Of a stretch of 10,148 nt of DNA, positions 1 through 5,751 are shown in pieces (position 1 is the first letter of the stretch; each line of letters begins with the position of its first letter). Position numbers and translations under genes: made by a program. The DNA comes from Oscillospiraceae bacterium (lineage in GTDB: Bacteria > Bacillota > Clostridia > Oscillospirales > Acutalibacteraceae). The stretch lies in the NCBI GenBank assembly GCA_022508865.1, contig JAFLUK010000047.1, positions 1 to 10,148 of the forward strand. Direction: 5' to 3'. The notes below the pieces were generated by a model, which was not told the origin of the DNA, did not search any database, and saw nothing but the letters and a program-made list of their open reading frames with translations.

Positions 1-327
1 AAAATGGGAGTTTGTCTTGACACCTGCCATGTGTTTGACGGCGGATATGACATTGTAAACAGCCTTGAGGAAGTGCTGGAGGAATTTGACAAGGTAATAG
101 GTCTTGACAAACTAAAAGCTATCCATATGAACGACAGCAAAAATTATCTTGGCTGCCACAAGGACAGACACGAAAAAATCGGAGTGGGAGCAATTGGGCT
201 GGATACAATGGTAGAAATTATCAATCATCCAAAGCTTAAGCACCTGCCGTTTTTCCTTGAAACGCCAAATGAACTTGAGGGCTACAAGACAGAAATTGCC
301 CTGTTGAGAAAAAATTATATTGATTAA
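1..327 (+). CDS. nfo: Endonuclease IV (AP endonuclease), C-terminal part
   Basis: This is the C-terminal 108 codons of a Zn-dependent apurinic/apyrimidinic endonuclease, which cleaves the backbone 5' of abasic sites in base excision repair. The reading frame is open from base 1 and ends with TAA, so the gene starts left of the window; the family is usually about 280 residues long. Counting from the ATG at position 4, the family motifs with metal ligands are all present: DTCH (D6, H9), HMND (H41, D44), DRH (D54, H56) and LET (E86). These match the TIM-barrel trinuclear zinc site known for E. coli Nfo. The in-frame ATG at position 4 is internal, not the true start. The gene converges on the lysozyme gene, with a shared terminator between them. 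Confidence 0.93.
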   Translation, partial: KMGVCLDTCHVFDGGYDIVNSLEEVLEEFDKVIGLDKLKAIHMNDSKNYLGCHKDRHEKIGVGAIGLDTMVEIINHPKLKHLPFFLETPNELEGYKTEIALLRKNYID

Positions 328-389
328 ATAATGTTATTATTTGGATAGACAATAATTAAAATTCTATAAAATTTTGAAACAAAAAAACA

Positions 390-422
390 ATCGGTGCAAA
401 CTCTTTTTGAGATTGCACCGAT
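390..422. terminator. Bidirectional intrinsic terminator between nfo and the lysozyme gene
   Basis: ATCGGTGCAA (390-399) and TTGCACCGAT (413-422) form a perfect 10-bp stem. After one A·A mismatch the stem continues with CTC/GAG (401-403 with 409-411) around a TTTTT loop. A T-run follows on the plus strand (AATTTTTT, 423-430). A run of A precedes it (381-387), which gives a U-run on the minus strand. The hairpin lies between two converging genes and fits both as their terminator. Confidence 0.85.
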
Positions 423-449
423 AATTTTTTGATAAATTTAGGGTAATTT

Positions 450-2078
450 TTATTTATTCTTCAAAACAGTAACCTTACATTTGGCGTACTTTTTACTGCC
501 GTCTTTGGCGGTTGCTTTAATGTAGCAAACACCCTTTTTCGTTGCAGTTACCTTACCCTTTTGGTTTACTTTTGCAATTTTACTTTTTGTGGTTGTCCAC
601 TTTACTTTCTTGTTATTTGCATTTGTAGGAGTACAGGTTGCCTTCAGAGTACATTTTTTCCCTTTTTTCTTCAGAGTCACGCTTGTTTTGTTCAGCTTTA
701 CCTTGGTAACAAGCTGTTTTATTGTAATCTTATACTTAACAGACTTAGAAATTCCTGCGGCTACAGTCACTGTTGCTGTAACATAGCAAGTACCTTTTTT
801 CTTTAACGTTACCTTTCCGTTGCTGTTGACACTTGCCACTGTTGTATTTGTACTTTTCCATGCAATTGAGAGTATTTCTCTTGGGTCAACTTCAGGCTCT
901 GTGGGAACAACCGGCTGTGTAACATATGTTGGAACAACAACCTCTGTGTTTTCTGTAGCGGTTGATTCATTTTCTGTATTAAAATCAAGGCAATGGTCTG
1001 TTCCGGAAACTGTTGAAGATGTTTCTGTTGTTGGCTGGGTTTCGGGCTCTGTTTCAGGTTCTGTTGATGGTTCCGTTGCGGGAGGAGTCGGCTGGGGGAT
1101 ATTCATACTGTCCACAACAGACTTTGTATCCAGCTTCAATTTGTAATATTGAGAATTGCTCTTTCTGTTAAAAACATAGGTATTATTTTTTTGGGATACA
1201 GGTGTTGCCTTTGTTACAGTTGGCTCATAAGAGCTTTTCCTAACCTTGTCATACCAGAAGTTAAGGTCCACTCTGCCGCTCATACCGCTTACTGTACCAT
1301 CGCTTGTGCACTGCCACATTGTATAGCTTTTCTTGTAATCACACTGATAGTTATATTGGGCAACCCACTTGTACCAAGAGGTATTATTAAATGCAGAATC
1401 TGTGAGATAATTGTTCCACCAATTCAAATTCGCGTAGATACCTACCTCATAGCCCTCCTTCTGAATAGCGTTACAGAAGGTTTTTGCCATTGATCCAAGG
1501 GTCGCCTTGCTAAGCTTTGTTTGAGAATAATCCTCCAAATCGTAATAAACAGGAAAATCCAGCTTATATCCCTTTATAAGCCTTAACACGTGTTTTGCTT
1601 CTGACAGCGCCTGATTATTATTCATTGCATAGGAATATATATAAACACCAAAAGGAATTTTATTGGCAACACAGGCATCAGCATTTTTCTTAAAATATGT
1701 ATCGTCCTGATATGTGTAGTTATCTCCGTAGCCTACACGAATAATTGCATAGTCCACATCGCTCTTTTTTACCTTTGCCCAATCAATATTACCATTCCAC
1801 TGGCTTACATCTGCGCCCTTCATTGTTGCGCCCTTAATTACATTTCCGTAGCTGTTAATATAGCCGTCCTTGGTCTTGGACCATGGCACAAAGGAGCCTG
1901 ATGCACCGGAAGAAAACAGTTCTCCGGAGTCATACGCATTGTCAGGCACGCCGTTTGTATACCTCCAGCTGTTAAGCGGAGCATATGATGATAGCTTACT
2001 TAAATCTGCACTGCTTACTGCAAATACTGTTGAAAAAAACATAATTACAGACAAAATAATAGCTGAAAATTTCTTCAT
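450..2078 (-). CDS. Secreted GH25 family lysozyme with C-terminal Big_2-like domains
   Basis: A 542-residue exported muramidase, expected to cut the N-acetylmuramic acid to N-acetylglucosamine bond in peptidoglycan. Residues 1-24 form a signal peptide: KK, a hydrophobic core, then AVSSA before D25. A segment at about 25-85 is not recognised. The GH25 catalytic domain covers about 86-280. It begins GADVSQW (D90) and has the YYDLED motif (D180, E182) and RVDLNFWY (D271), the expected acidic site residues. A Pro/Thr/Glu-rich linker follows (about 328-400). A Big_2-like segment at 401-453 appears to lack its first strand, and a complete, very lysine-rich Big_2-like domain covers 458-540. Ten cysteines are spread over the mature protein. 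The start is supported by GGAGG six bases before ATG. The enzyme may act in the cell's own wall remodelling or against other bacteria; the sequence does not decide. Confidence 0.93.
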   Translation of the reverse strand: MKKFSAIILSVIMFFSTVFAVSSADLSKLSSYAPLNSWRYTNGVPDNAYDSGELFSSGASGSFVPWSKTKDGYINSYGNVIKGATMKGADVSQWNGNIDWAKVKKSDVDYAIIRVGYGDNYTYQDDTYFKKNADACVANKIPFGVYIYSYAMNNNQALSEAKHVLRLIKGYKLDFPVYYDLEDYSQTKLSKATLGSMAKTFCNAIQKEGYEVGIYANLNWWNNYLTDSAFNNTSWYKWVAQYNYQCDYKKSYTMWQCTSDGTVSGMSGRVDLNFWYDKVRKSSYEPTVTKATPVSQKNNTYVFNRKSNSQYYKLKLDTKSVVDSMNIPQPTPPATEPSTEPETEPETQPTTETSSTVSGTDHCLDFNTENESTATENTEVVVPTYVTQPVVPTEPEVDPREILSIAWKSTNTTVASVNSNGKVTLKKKGTCYVTATVTVAAGISKSVKYKITIKQLVTKVKLNKTSVTLKKKGKKCTLKATCTPTNANNKKVKWTTTKSKIAKVNQKGKVTATKKGVCYIKATAKDGSKKYAKCKVTVLKNK

Positions 2079-2110
2079 TTTATACCTCCAATATAAAGAA
2101 TATTAAATTA

Positions 2111-2140
2111 ATTATAACACAAAACTACAAAGTTGTGTTA
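2111..2140 (-). promoter_or_regulatory. Extended -10 promoter of the lysozyme gene, overlapped by a dyad
   Basis: On the minus strand TGTTATAAT gives a perfect TATAAT (plus 2111-2116) with the TG of an extended -10. The hexamer 17 bases upstream, AACACA, is a poor -35. Transcription would start near 2104 and give a 26-nt leader holding the GGAGG of the lysozyme gene. TAACACAA (2115-2122) and TTGTGTTA (2133-2140) form an 8-bp inverted repeat over the -10 edge and spacer. That placement suits a repressor operator, but the regulator is unknown. Confidence 0.6.
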
Positions 2141-2184
2141 AAAAATTTAAAATTTTCAAGATGGTAAATATTAAAACACAACTT
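2130..2184. repeat. 10-bp inverted repeat upstream of the lysozyme promoter
   Basis: AAGTTGTGTT (2130-2139) recurs inverted as AACACAACTT (2175-2184). The first arm is shared with the dyad lying on the promoter, so AACACAA occurs three times in 2116-2181 in alternating orientation. The repeat is visible in the sequence; a role as a binding-site cluster is inference. Confidence 0.6.
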
Positions 2185-2203
2185 ATTCAAACGGTTAAGA
2201 CGG

Positions 2204-2234
2204 AAAATACACCCCCATAAAATGGAGGTGTATT
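2204..2234 (-). terminator. Hairpin with short U-run, probable terminator or attenuator
   Basis: Bases 2206-2218 pair with 2222-2234 in a 13-bp stem around a 3-base loop. On the minus strand all pairs hold, with one G·U (plus 2214/2226). On the plus strand this becomes a C·A mismatch, so the minus strand is favoured. The minus-strand exit is UAUUUUCC, a short U-run (plus 2204-2207), so termination could be partial. It lies about 90 bp upstream of the lysozyme promoter and about 115 bp downstream of another strong promoter. Confidence 0.6.
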
Positions 2235-2323
2235 ACCGGAAAAAAGAACATTATGAAATATAACAAAACAATACAATAATTTCTTATATATAAATTTTCA
2301 AAGTGTGTAATCTTCTTTAACAC
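2204..2323 (-). ncRNA. Candidate small RNA of about 120 nt, or attenuated leader of the lysozyme gene
   Basis: A near-consensus promoter (2330-2358) predicts a start near 2323, and the next hairpin with a U-run ends near 2204. No convincing reading frame lies between: the only notable ATG gives an 18-residue frame running through the hairpin, without a clear ribosome binding site. The predicted RNA has a weak 5' stem (UGUGU/ACACA), an AU-rich single-stranded middle and the 3' hairpin, the general form of many Firmicutes small RNAs. I do not recognise a known RNA family or riboswitch class. If the hairpin is leaky, this would instead be the leader of a longer lysozyme transcript. Confidence 0.4.
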
Positions 2324-2329
2324 AGGTTT

Positions 2330-2358
2330 ATTTTATCACTATTGCACACATTTTTCAA
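2330..2358 (-). promoter_or_regulatory. Strong sigma-A type promoter with no gene directly after it
   Basis: On the minus strand the -35 is TTGAAA (plus 2353-2358), the spacer is exactly 17 bp, and the -10 is TAAAAT (plus 2330-2335) preceded by TGA, an extended -10. Each hexamer differs from consensus at one position. The spacer contains one TTGCACA copy (2342-2348) that also occurs twice further upstream. The promoter points to the candidate small RNA and then the lysozyme gene. Confidence 0.65.
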
Positions 2359-2453
2359 GTGATAACAGGGTAAGATATATTAAGTTTATACAACTTTTTA
2401 AAGATTTGTATATATTGCAATAATTGCTTGTTTACATTTTTGCACATTGCACA
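2342..2453. repeat. Three TTGCACA copies at and upstream of the promoter
   Basis: TTGCACA occurs at 2342-2348, inside the promoter spacer, and as a tandem pair at 2440-2446 and 2447-2453. Between them lies the odd palindrome GCAAT-A-ATTGC (2417-2427), which shares the TTGCA core. In AT-rich DNA of this length three copies of one heptamer are not expected often by chance. A transcription-factor site is possible; no family is identified. Confidence 0.5.
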
Positions 2454-2596
2454 AAGCCCTTTAGTCAACATCTACTAAATACTTCTGCTATCTTTGTTTA
2501 TTTCTACTATTGTTATTGTAATTTTGCCCAATGATATTTTTTGTCAATAAGCCTGTAAAATACACAAAAAGCGCAACGCGTTGATTAATAAACAAT
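2359..2596. other. AT-rich intergenic stretch without a supported gene
   Basis: This is the rest of the 563-bp gap between the lysozyme gene and the ribosomal operon. It holds the upstream TTGCACA pair (2440-2453), the GCAAT-A-ATTGC palindrome (2417-2427) and a perfect 10-bp palindrome CAACGCGTTG (2574-2583). Its longest minus-strand frame that I noticed is a 38-codon ORF (2355-2471) without a recognisable ribosome binding site. I see no tRNA, known riboswitch or mobile-element end. Confidence 0.5.
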
Positions 2597-2623
2597 AAAA
2601 AGGCTCACCTTTTGGTGAGCCTT
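2597..2623 (-). terminator. Intrinsic terminator of the ribosomal protein operon
   Basis: AAGGCTCACC (2600-2609) and GGTGAGCCTT (2614-2623) form a perfect 10-bp stem with a TTTT loop. Read on the minus strand the stem is followed by U-residues (GCCTTTTTATTGTTT). It lies 18 bases past the rplQ stop codon, where the long operon should end. On the plus strand the tail is CATAATATTTG, so it is directional. Confidence 0.9.
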
Positions 2624-2641
2624 CATAATATTTGAACCAAA

Positions 2642-2983
2642 TCAGATAAGTTCGATAATAGCCATTTCTGCAGCATCGCCACGACGAGGACCAATCTTTG
2701 TGATTCTTGTGTAACCGCCGTTTCTGTCAGCATACTTTGGAGCAATTTCAGTAAAAAGTTTGTGTGTTACAGATTCCTTTGTAACAAAACCCATTACCAT
2801 TCTCTTGTTGTGAAGAGTGTCTTCCTTGGCAACTGTAATCATCTTCTCTGCCATAGAAGAAACGTCCTTTGCACGAGCAAGAGTTGTTTCGATTTTGCCA
2901 TTTTCAAATAGGAAAGTTACCATAGCTCGAAGCATAGCCATTCTGCTATCGGTAGCTCTACCCAGCTTTCTTGTTCTTGGCAT
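2642..2983 (-). CDS. rplQ: 50S ribosomal protein L17
   Basis: A 113-residue L17, the usual bacterial length of about 112-120. It begins with the conserved PRTRKLGR segment, then the RxAMLRAMVTFLFENGKIETTLARAK block (about 14-43), and ends with the conserved GGYTRITKIGPRRGDAAEMAIIEL region (residues 89-112). L17 is a primary binder of 23S rRNA in the large subunit and lies near the exit tunnel. GGAG lies 10 bases before ATG. It is the last gene of the operon, as is usual after rpoA, and is followed by a terminator. The spacer from rpoA, at 133 nt, is unusually long for this pair and carries an inverted repeat. Confidence 0.97.
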   Translation of the reverse strand: MPRTRKLGRATDSRMAMLRAMVTFLFENGKIETTLARAKDVSSMAEKMITVAKEDTLHNKRMVMGFVTKESVTHKLFTEIAPKYADRNGGYTRITKIGPRRGDAAEMAIIELI

Positions 2984-3025
2984 TTGTGTGTCACTCCTTT
3001 ACCCTAAATATTGGAATTAAGCAAG

Positions 3026-3096
3026 CACTGATTAAATATGGCACCCAAAAATGAATTCAGGTTGAGTACTAAATTACCGCTACGATTTAATCAGTG
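3026..3096 (-). repeat. 12-bp inverted repeat in the rpoA-rplQ spacer
   Basis: CACTGATTAAAT (3026-3037) and ATTTAATCAGTG (3085-3096) are perfect reverse complements separated by 47 bases. After one mismatch two more pairs (AA/TT, 3023-3024 with 3098-3099) extend the outer end. No U-run follows on the minus strand, so it is not a standard terminator. It could be an RNA stem that affects processing or stability between rpoA and rplQ, or the remains of a small inserted element. The function is unknown. Confidence 0.65.
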
Positions 3097-3116
3097 GTTA
3101 CTTTAAGTTGTAATTA

Positions 3117-4070
3117 TTATTCGTCTTCGTTACGAAGGCTGAAACCTAAGCTGTTAAGCTTCTGTACAACTTCCTCAAGTGATTTACGACCAAGGTTACG
3201 AACCTTCATCATATCTTCCTCACTCTTGGAAATTAAATCTTCAACAGTGTTGATACCTGCACGCTTCAGGCAGTTGAATGAACGAACAGAGAGGTCAAGC
3301 TCTTCAATTGTCATTTCAAGCACCTTTTCCTTGCCCTTGTCGTCCTTTTCAACCATAATCTCTGTTGTTGAGCCCTTGTCTGAAAGGTCAACAAACAGGT
3401 TCAGATGCTCTGTAAGAACCTTGGCTGCAAGAGAAACAGCTTCCTGTGCATTGATTACACCGTTTGTCCAAACGTCAATAGTCAGCTTATCATAGTCTGT
3501 AATCTGACCAACACGAGTGTTGTCAACAGTGTAATTAACCTTGAGTACAGGTGTGTAGATTGAGTCAATCGGAAGCACACCGATAACATTGTTACCTGCA
3601 AGCTGCTTGTTCCTCTCGCCGGGAACATAGCCTCTGCCCTTGTCAAGTGTGATTTCCATATTGAGCATTGCACCCTCACCAAGGGTAGCAATATGGAGGT
3701 CTGGAGTAAGGATTTCGACATCGCTGTCAGCCTTAATTGCATCTGCCTTAACTTCACAAGGACCTGTAGCAGAAATTTCTACTGTTTTAGGGCCGTTGTC
3801 GTTAAGCTTGCATACCAAACTCTTCATGTTAAGAACGATTTCTGTAACATCTTCTTTTACTCCAGGAATTGTTGAAAATTCGTGAAGCACGCCATCAATC
3901 TTTATTGATGTAACAGCAACACCCTCAAGGGATGAAAGAAGAACTCTTCTTAAACTATTACCTAAAGTGTTGCCAAAGCCTCTTTCAAGCGGTTCAACAA
4001 CAAATCTGCCGAATTTACCATCTGAGGAAAGTTCCTCAACCTCAATTCTTGGCTTTTCGATTTCGATCAT
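3117..4070 (-). CDS. rpoA: DNA-directed RNA polymerase subunit alpha
   Basis: A 317-residue alpha subunit, the normal length. The N-terminal domain (about 1-230) dimerises to start core assembly with beta and beta'; the conserved FVVEPLERGFGNTLGNSLRRVLLSS block spans residues 23-47. An acidic and lysine-rich linker (about 231-248) leads to the C-terminal domain (about 249-311), which binds UP elements and activators. VRSFNCLKRAGI (262-273) includes R263 and N266, matching E. coli R265 and N268 that contact DNA, and LGRKSLEEV (293-301) is the second DNA-contact helix. ATG is preceded by AAGGAGG. It sits between rpsD and rplQ, as expected. The 68-nt spacer before it holds only weak promoter-like matches. 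Confidence 0.98.
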   Translation of the reverse strand: MIEIEKPRIEVEELSSDGKFGRFVVEPLERGFGNTLGNSLRRVLLSSLEGVAVTSIKIDGVLHEFSTIPGVKEDVTEIVLNMKSLVCKLNDNGPKTVEISATGPCEVKADAIKADSDVEILTPDLHIATLGEGAMLNMEITLDKGRGYVPGERNKQLAGNNVIGVLPIDSIYTPVLKVNYTVDNTRVGQITDYDKLTIDVWTNGVINAQEAVSLAAKVLTEHLNLFVDLSDKGSTTEIMVEKDDKGKEKVLEMTIEELDLSVRSFNCLKRAGINTVEDLISKSEEDMMKVRNLGRKSLEEVVQKLNSLGFSLRNEDE

Positions 4071-4138
4071 TAGCGAATTCCTCCTTATATAATAGCAACA
4101 TGGTTACTATAGTTGTAATCTGTTGGTGGTTAGATGGA

Positions 4139-4741
4139 TTACTTGGAGTACAACTCGACGATAAGATGTTCTTCAACAGGGAAGTCAATATCTTCTCTCT
4201 CGGGGTTAGCAATAACCTTACCGCCTAAAAGATTTTCTGCCTTTTCAAGCCACTTTGGAGTAACAATAGCCTTTGTTTCTCCGTCAGCAATTGACTTGAA
4301 TCTTGTTGTTGAACAGCTCTTTTCCTTAACTTCGATAACATCGCCAACCTTAACGATGTATGAAGGAATGTTAACCTTCTTGCCGTTAACTGTAAAGTGG
4401 CTGTGGTTAACAAGCTGTCTTGCTTCTCTTCTTGTTGCAGCCAGACCAAGTCTGAATACAACATTGTCAAGTCTTTTTTCGATTAATGTGAGAAGAACAG
4501 TACCTGTCTTACCCTCTGCTTTTGCAGCCTTGTCATAGTAAGCTCTGAACTGCTTCTCCATAATACCATAAACAAACTTTACCTTCTGCTTTTCGTTGAG
4601 CTGTAAGCAATATTCGCTCTTCTTTCTTCTAGAGTTACCGTTAGGGTTTCTGTTAGAATTCTTGTTGGAATATCCCATTACAGCAGGGGAAATTCCAAGT
4701 GCTCTACAACGCTTTGCAATAGGTTGCATATTCTTAGCCAT
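4139..4741 (-). CDS. rpsD: 30S ribosomal protein S4
   Basis: A 200-residue S4, a primary 16S rRNA binder that nucleates the 5' domain of the small subunit. The N-terminal part (1-90) contains the long helical region with SEYCLQLNEKQKVKF (42-56). The S4 RNA-binding domain spans about 90-141 (RLDNVVFRLG, then REARQLVNHSHFTVNGKKVN). The zinc-binding Cys set seen in many S4 proteins is absent: only C12 and C45 remain in the first 50 residues, so this is a zinc-free form. AAGGAGG overlaps the region just before ATG, 21 nt after the rpsK stop. In many bacteria S4 represses its own operon through a leader RNA; I cannot point to such a site here. Confidence 0.97.
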   Translation of the reverse strand: MAKNMQPIAKRCRALGISPAVMGYSNKNSNRNPNGNSRRKKSEYCLQLNEKQKVKFVYGIMEKQFRAYYDKAAKAEGKTGTVLLTLIEKRLDNVVFRLGLAATRREARQLVNHSHFTVNGKKVNIPSYIVKVGDVIEVKEKSCSTTRFKSIADGETKAIVTPKWLEKAENLLGGKVIANPEREDIDFPVEEHLIVELYSK

Positions 4742-4762
4742 AGATTTTTTCCTCCTTAAATA

Positions 4763-5155
4763 CTATACTCGTCTTCTCTTTGGAGGACGGCATCCGTTAT
4801 GTGGGATTGGTGTAACATCTTTAATCATTGTTACCTCAAGACCTGCTGACTGCAGTGCTCTGATTGCAGCTTCACGACCTTGACCCGGGCCCTTAACATA
4901 AACTTCTACGGACTTCATTCCGTGTTCCATAGCAGCCTTGGCTGCTGTTTCTGCTGCTGACTGTGCTGCGAATGGTGTAGACTTTCTTGAACCTCTAAAT
5001 CCAAGCTCACCTGCGCTTGCCCAGGATACAGCATTACCATTTGTATCAGAAATTGTTACAATAGTATTATTAAATGTTGACTGGATATGTGCTGCGCCTT
5101 TTTCGATATTTTTTCTATCACGGCGACGGCGTACAGTCTTTTTAGTTGCTGCCAT
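4763..5155 (-). CDS. rpsK: 30S ribosomal protein S11
   Basis: A 130-residue S11, close to the usual 129. S11 sits on the platform of the small subunit and binds 16S rRNA near the E site and the mRNA exit. A basic N-terminal tail (KKTVRRRRDRKN, 5-16) precedes the core with HIQSTFNNTIVTISD (23-37). The C-terminal signature runs from VKGPGQGREAAIRAL to TPIPHNGCRPPKRRRV. The ribosome binding site AAGGAGG overlaps the rpsM stop (13-nt spacer), suggesting coupled translation. It ends with TAG, while nearly all its neighbours end with TAA. Confidence 0.97.
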   Translation of the reverse strand: MAATKKTVRRRRDRKNIEKGAAHIQSTFNNTIVTISDTNGNAVSWASAGELGFRGSRKSTPFAAQSAAETAAKAAMEHGMKSVEVYVKGPGQGREAAIRALQSAGLEVTMIKDVTPIPHNGCRPPKRRRV

Positions 5156-5168
5156 TGCTTAATCCTCC

Positions 5169-5537
5169 TTACTTCTTCTTGTTAGCCATTGTTTTGCGTG
5201 GACCCTTACGAGTTCTTGCATTTGTCTTAGAACGCTGGCCTCTTACAGGTAAGCCCTTTCTATGACGAACACCACGGTAACAACCGATTTCAATAAGTCT
5301 CTTGATATCAAAAGCAATGTCACGGCGAAGGTCGCCTTCAACAACACAATTCTTATCAATATAATCTCTTAACTTAGATACATCTTCCTCTGTTAAGTCT
5401 CTGACTCTAGTGTCAGGATTAACACCTGTTGCAGCAATAATGTCTGTTGCAGTTTTTCTACCAATACCATAGATATAAGTTAAACCGATTTCAACTCTTT
5501 TGTCTCTTGGTAAGTCAACACCTGCTATACGAGCCAT
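5169..5537 (-). CDS. rpsM: 30S ribosomal protein S13
   Basis: A 122-residue S13, the normal length. It lies in the head of the small subunit and contacts the P-site tRNA and bridges to the large subunit. The start MARIAGVDLPRDKRVEIGLTYI and the helix-turn-helix-like core (IGRKTATDIIAATG, 26-39) are typical. The basic tail RGQRSKTNARTRKGPRKT followed by ANKKK is the tRNA-contacting extension. GGAGG is found six bases before ATG. It opens the alpha cluster (rpsM-rpsK-rpsD-rpoA-rplQ) directly after infA and rpmJ. Confidence 0.97.
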   Translation of the reverse strand: MARIAGVDLPRDKRVEIGLTYIYGIGRKTATDIIAATGVNPDTRVRDLTEEDVSKLRDYIDKNCVVEGDLRRDIAFDIKRLIEIGCYRGVRHRKGLPVRGQRSKTNARTRKGPRKTMANKKK

Positions 5538-5549
5538 TGTGCACCTCCA

Positions 5550-5571
5550 TAAATTTCTTAAATTTCTTAAA
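5550..5571. repeat. Short tandem repeat in the rpmJ-rpsM spacer
   Basis: TAAATTTCT is repeated exactly at 5550-5558 and 5559-5567, then TAAA begins a third, degenerate copy. It lies in the 54-nt spacer just upstream of the rpsM ribosome binding site. The repeat is probably a slippage product; on the minus strand it makes an unstructured A-rich leader (AGAAATTTA units) that may help ribosome loading. Confidence 0.7.
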
Positions 5572-5591
5572 GTTACTTAATTTTCTAGTAA

Positions 5592-5705
5592 TTAACCCTG
5601 ACGCTGTTTGTGCTTTGGGTTTTCGCAGATTACCATAATTTTACCGTGTCTTTTGATAATCTTGCACTTATCGCAAATTTTCTTTACTGAAGGTCTGACT
5701 TTCAT
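5592..5705 (-). CDS. rpmJ: 50S ribosomal protein L36
   Basis: A 37-residue L36, the usual length of the zinc form. The protein begins MKVRPSVKKICDKCK and ends ENPKHKQRQG. C11, C14, C27 and H32 form the Cys3-His zinc ribbon, so this is the zinc-dependent paralogue, not the zinc-free one induced in zinc starvation. L36 is a small late-assembly protein near the peptidyl transferase region of the large subunit. AAAGGA lies about 12 bases before ATG, a rather distant ribosome binding site. Its position between infA and rpsM is the standard one. Confidence 0.97.
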   Translation of the reverse strand: MKVRPSVKKICDKCKIIKRHGKIMVICENPKHKQRQG

Positions 5706-5751
5706 TAATTATCATTCCTTTCTAAAAACAATGTTTATATACTTATATGAA

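Noticed and set aside
820..1146. Plus-strand ORF of 108 codons rich in Ser, Val and Gly
   Set aside because: It is the antisense of the Pro/Thr/Glu linker and Big_2-coding part of the lysozyme gene, with no ribosome binding site or recognisable domain.
2204..2323. c-di-GMP, T-box or ribosomal-protein leader riboswitch in the candidate RNA
   Set aside because: None of the core motifs of these classes is visible and the RNA is too AU-rich and unstructured. It is left as an unclassified candidate.
2355..2471. Minus-strand 38-codon ORF with a CAMCK segment in the intergenic gap
   Set aside because: It has no recognisable ribosome binding site before its ATG, no good promoter upstream, and an AT-driven composition. 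Its end overlaps the -35 of the orphan promoter. Conservation in relatives would be needed to support it.
3094..3495. Plus-strand ORF of 133 codons opposite rpoA
   Set aside because: It is antisense to the conserved C-terminal domain of rpoA, is Ser/Leu-rich as expected from reversed codons, and matches no known family.
4071..4138. Possible promoter in the rpsD-rpoA spacer (TTACAA then TATTAT, minus strand)
   Set aside because: The -35 match is poor, and initiation would fall on the rpoA ribosome binding site, leaving no usable leader. The spacer is better read as an ordinary leader within the operon.
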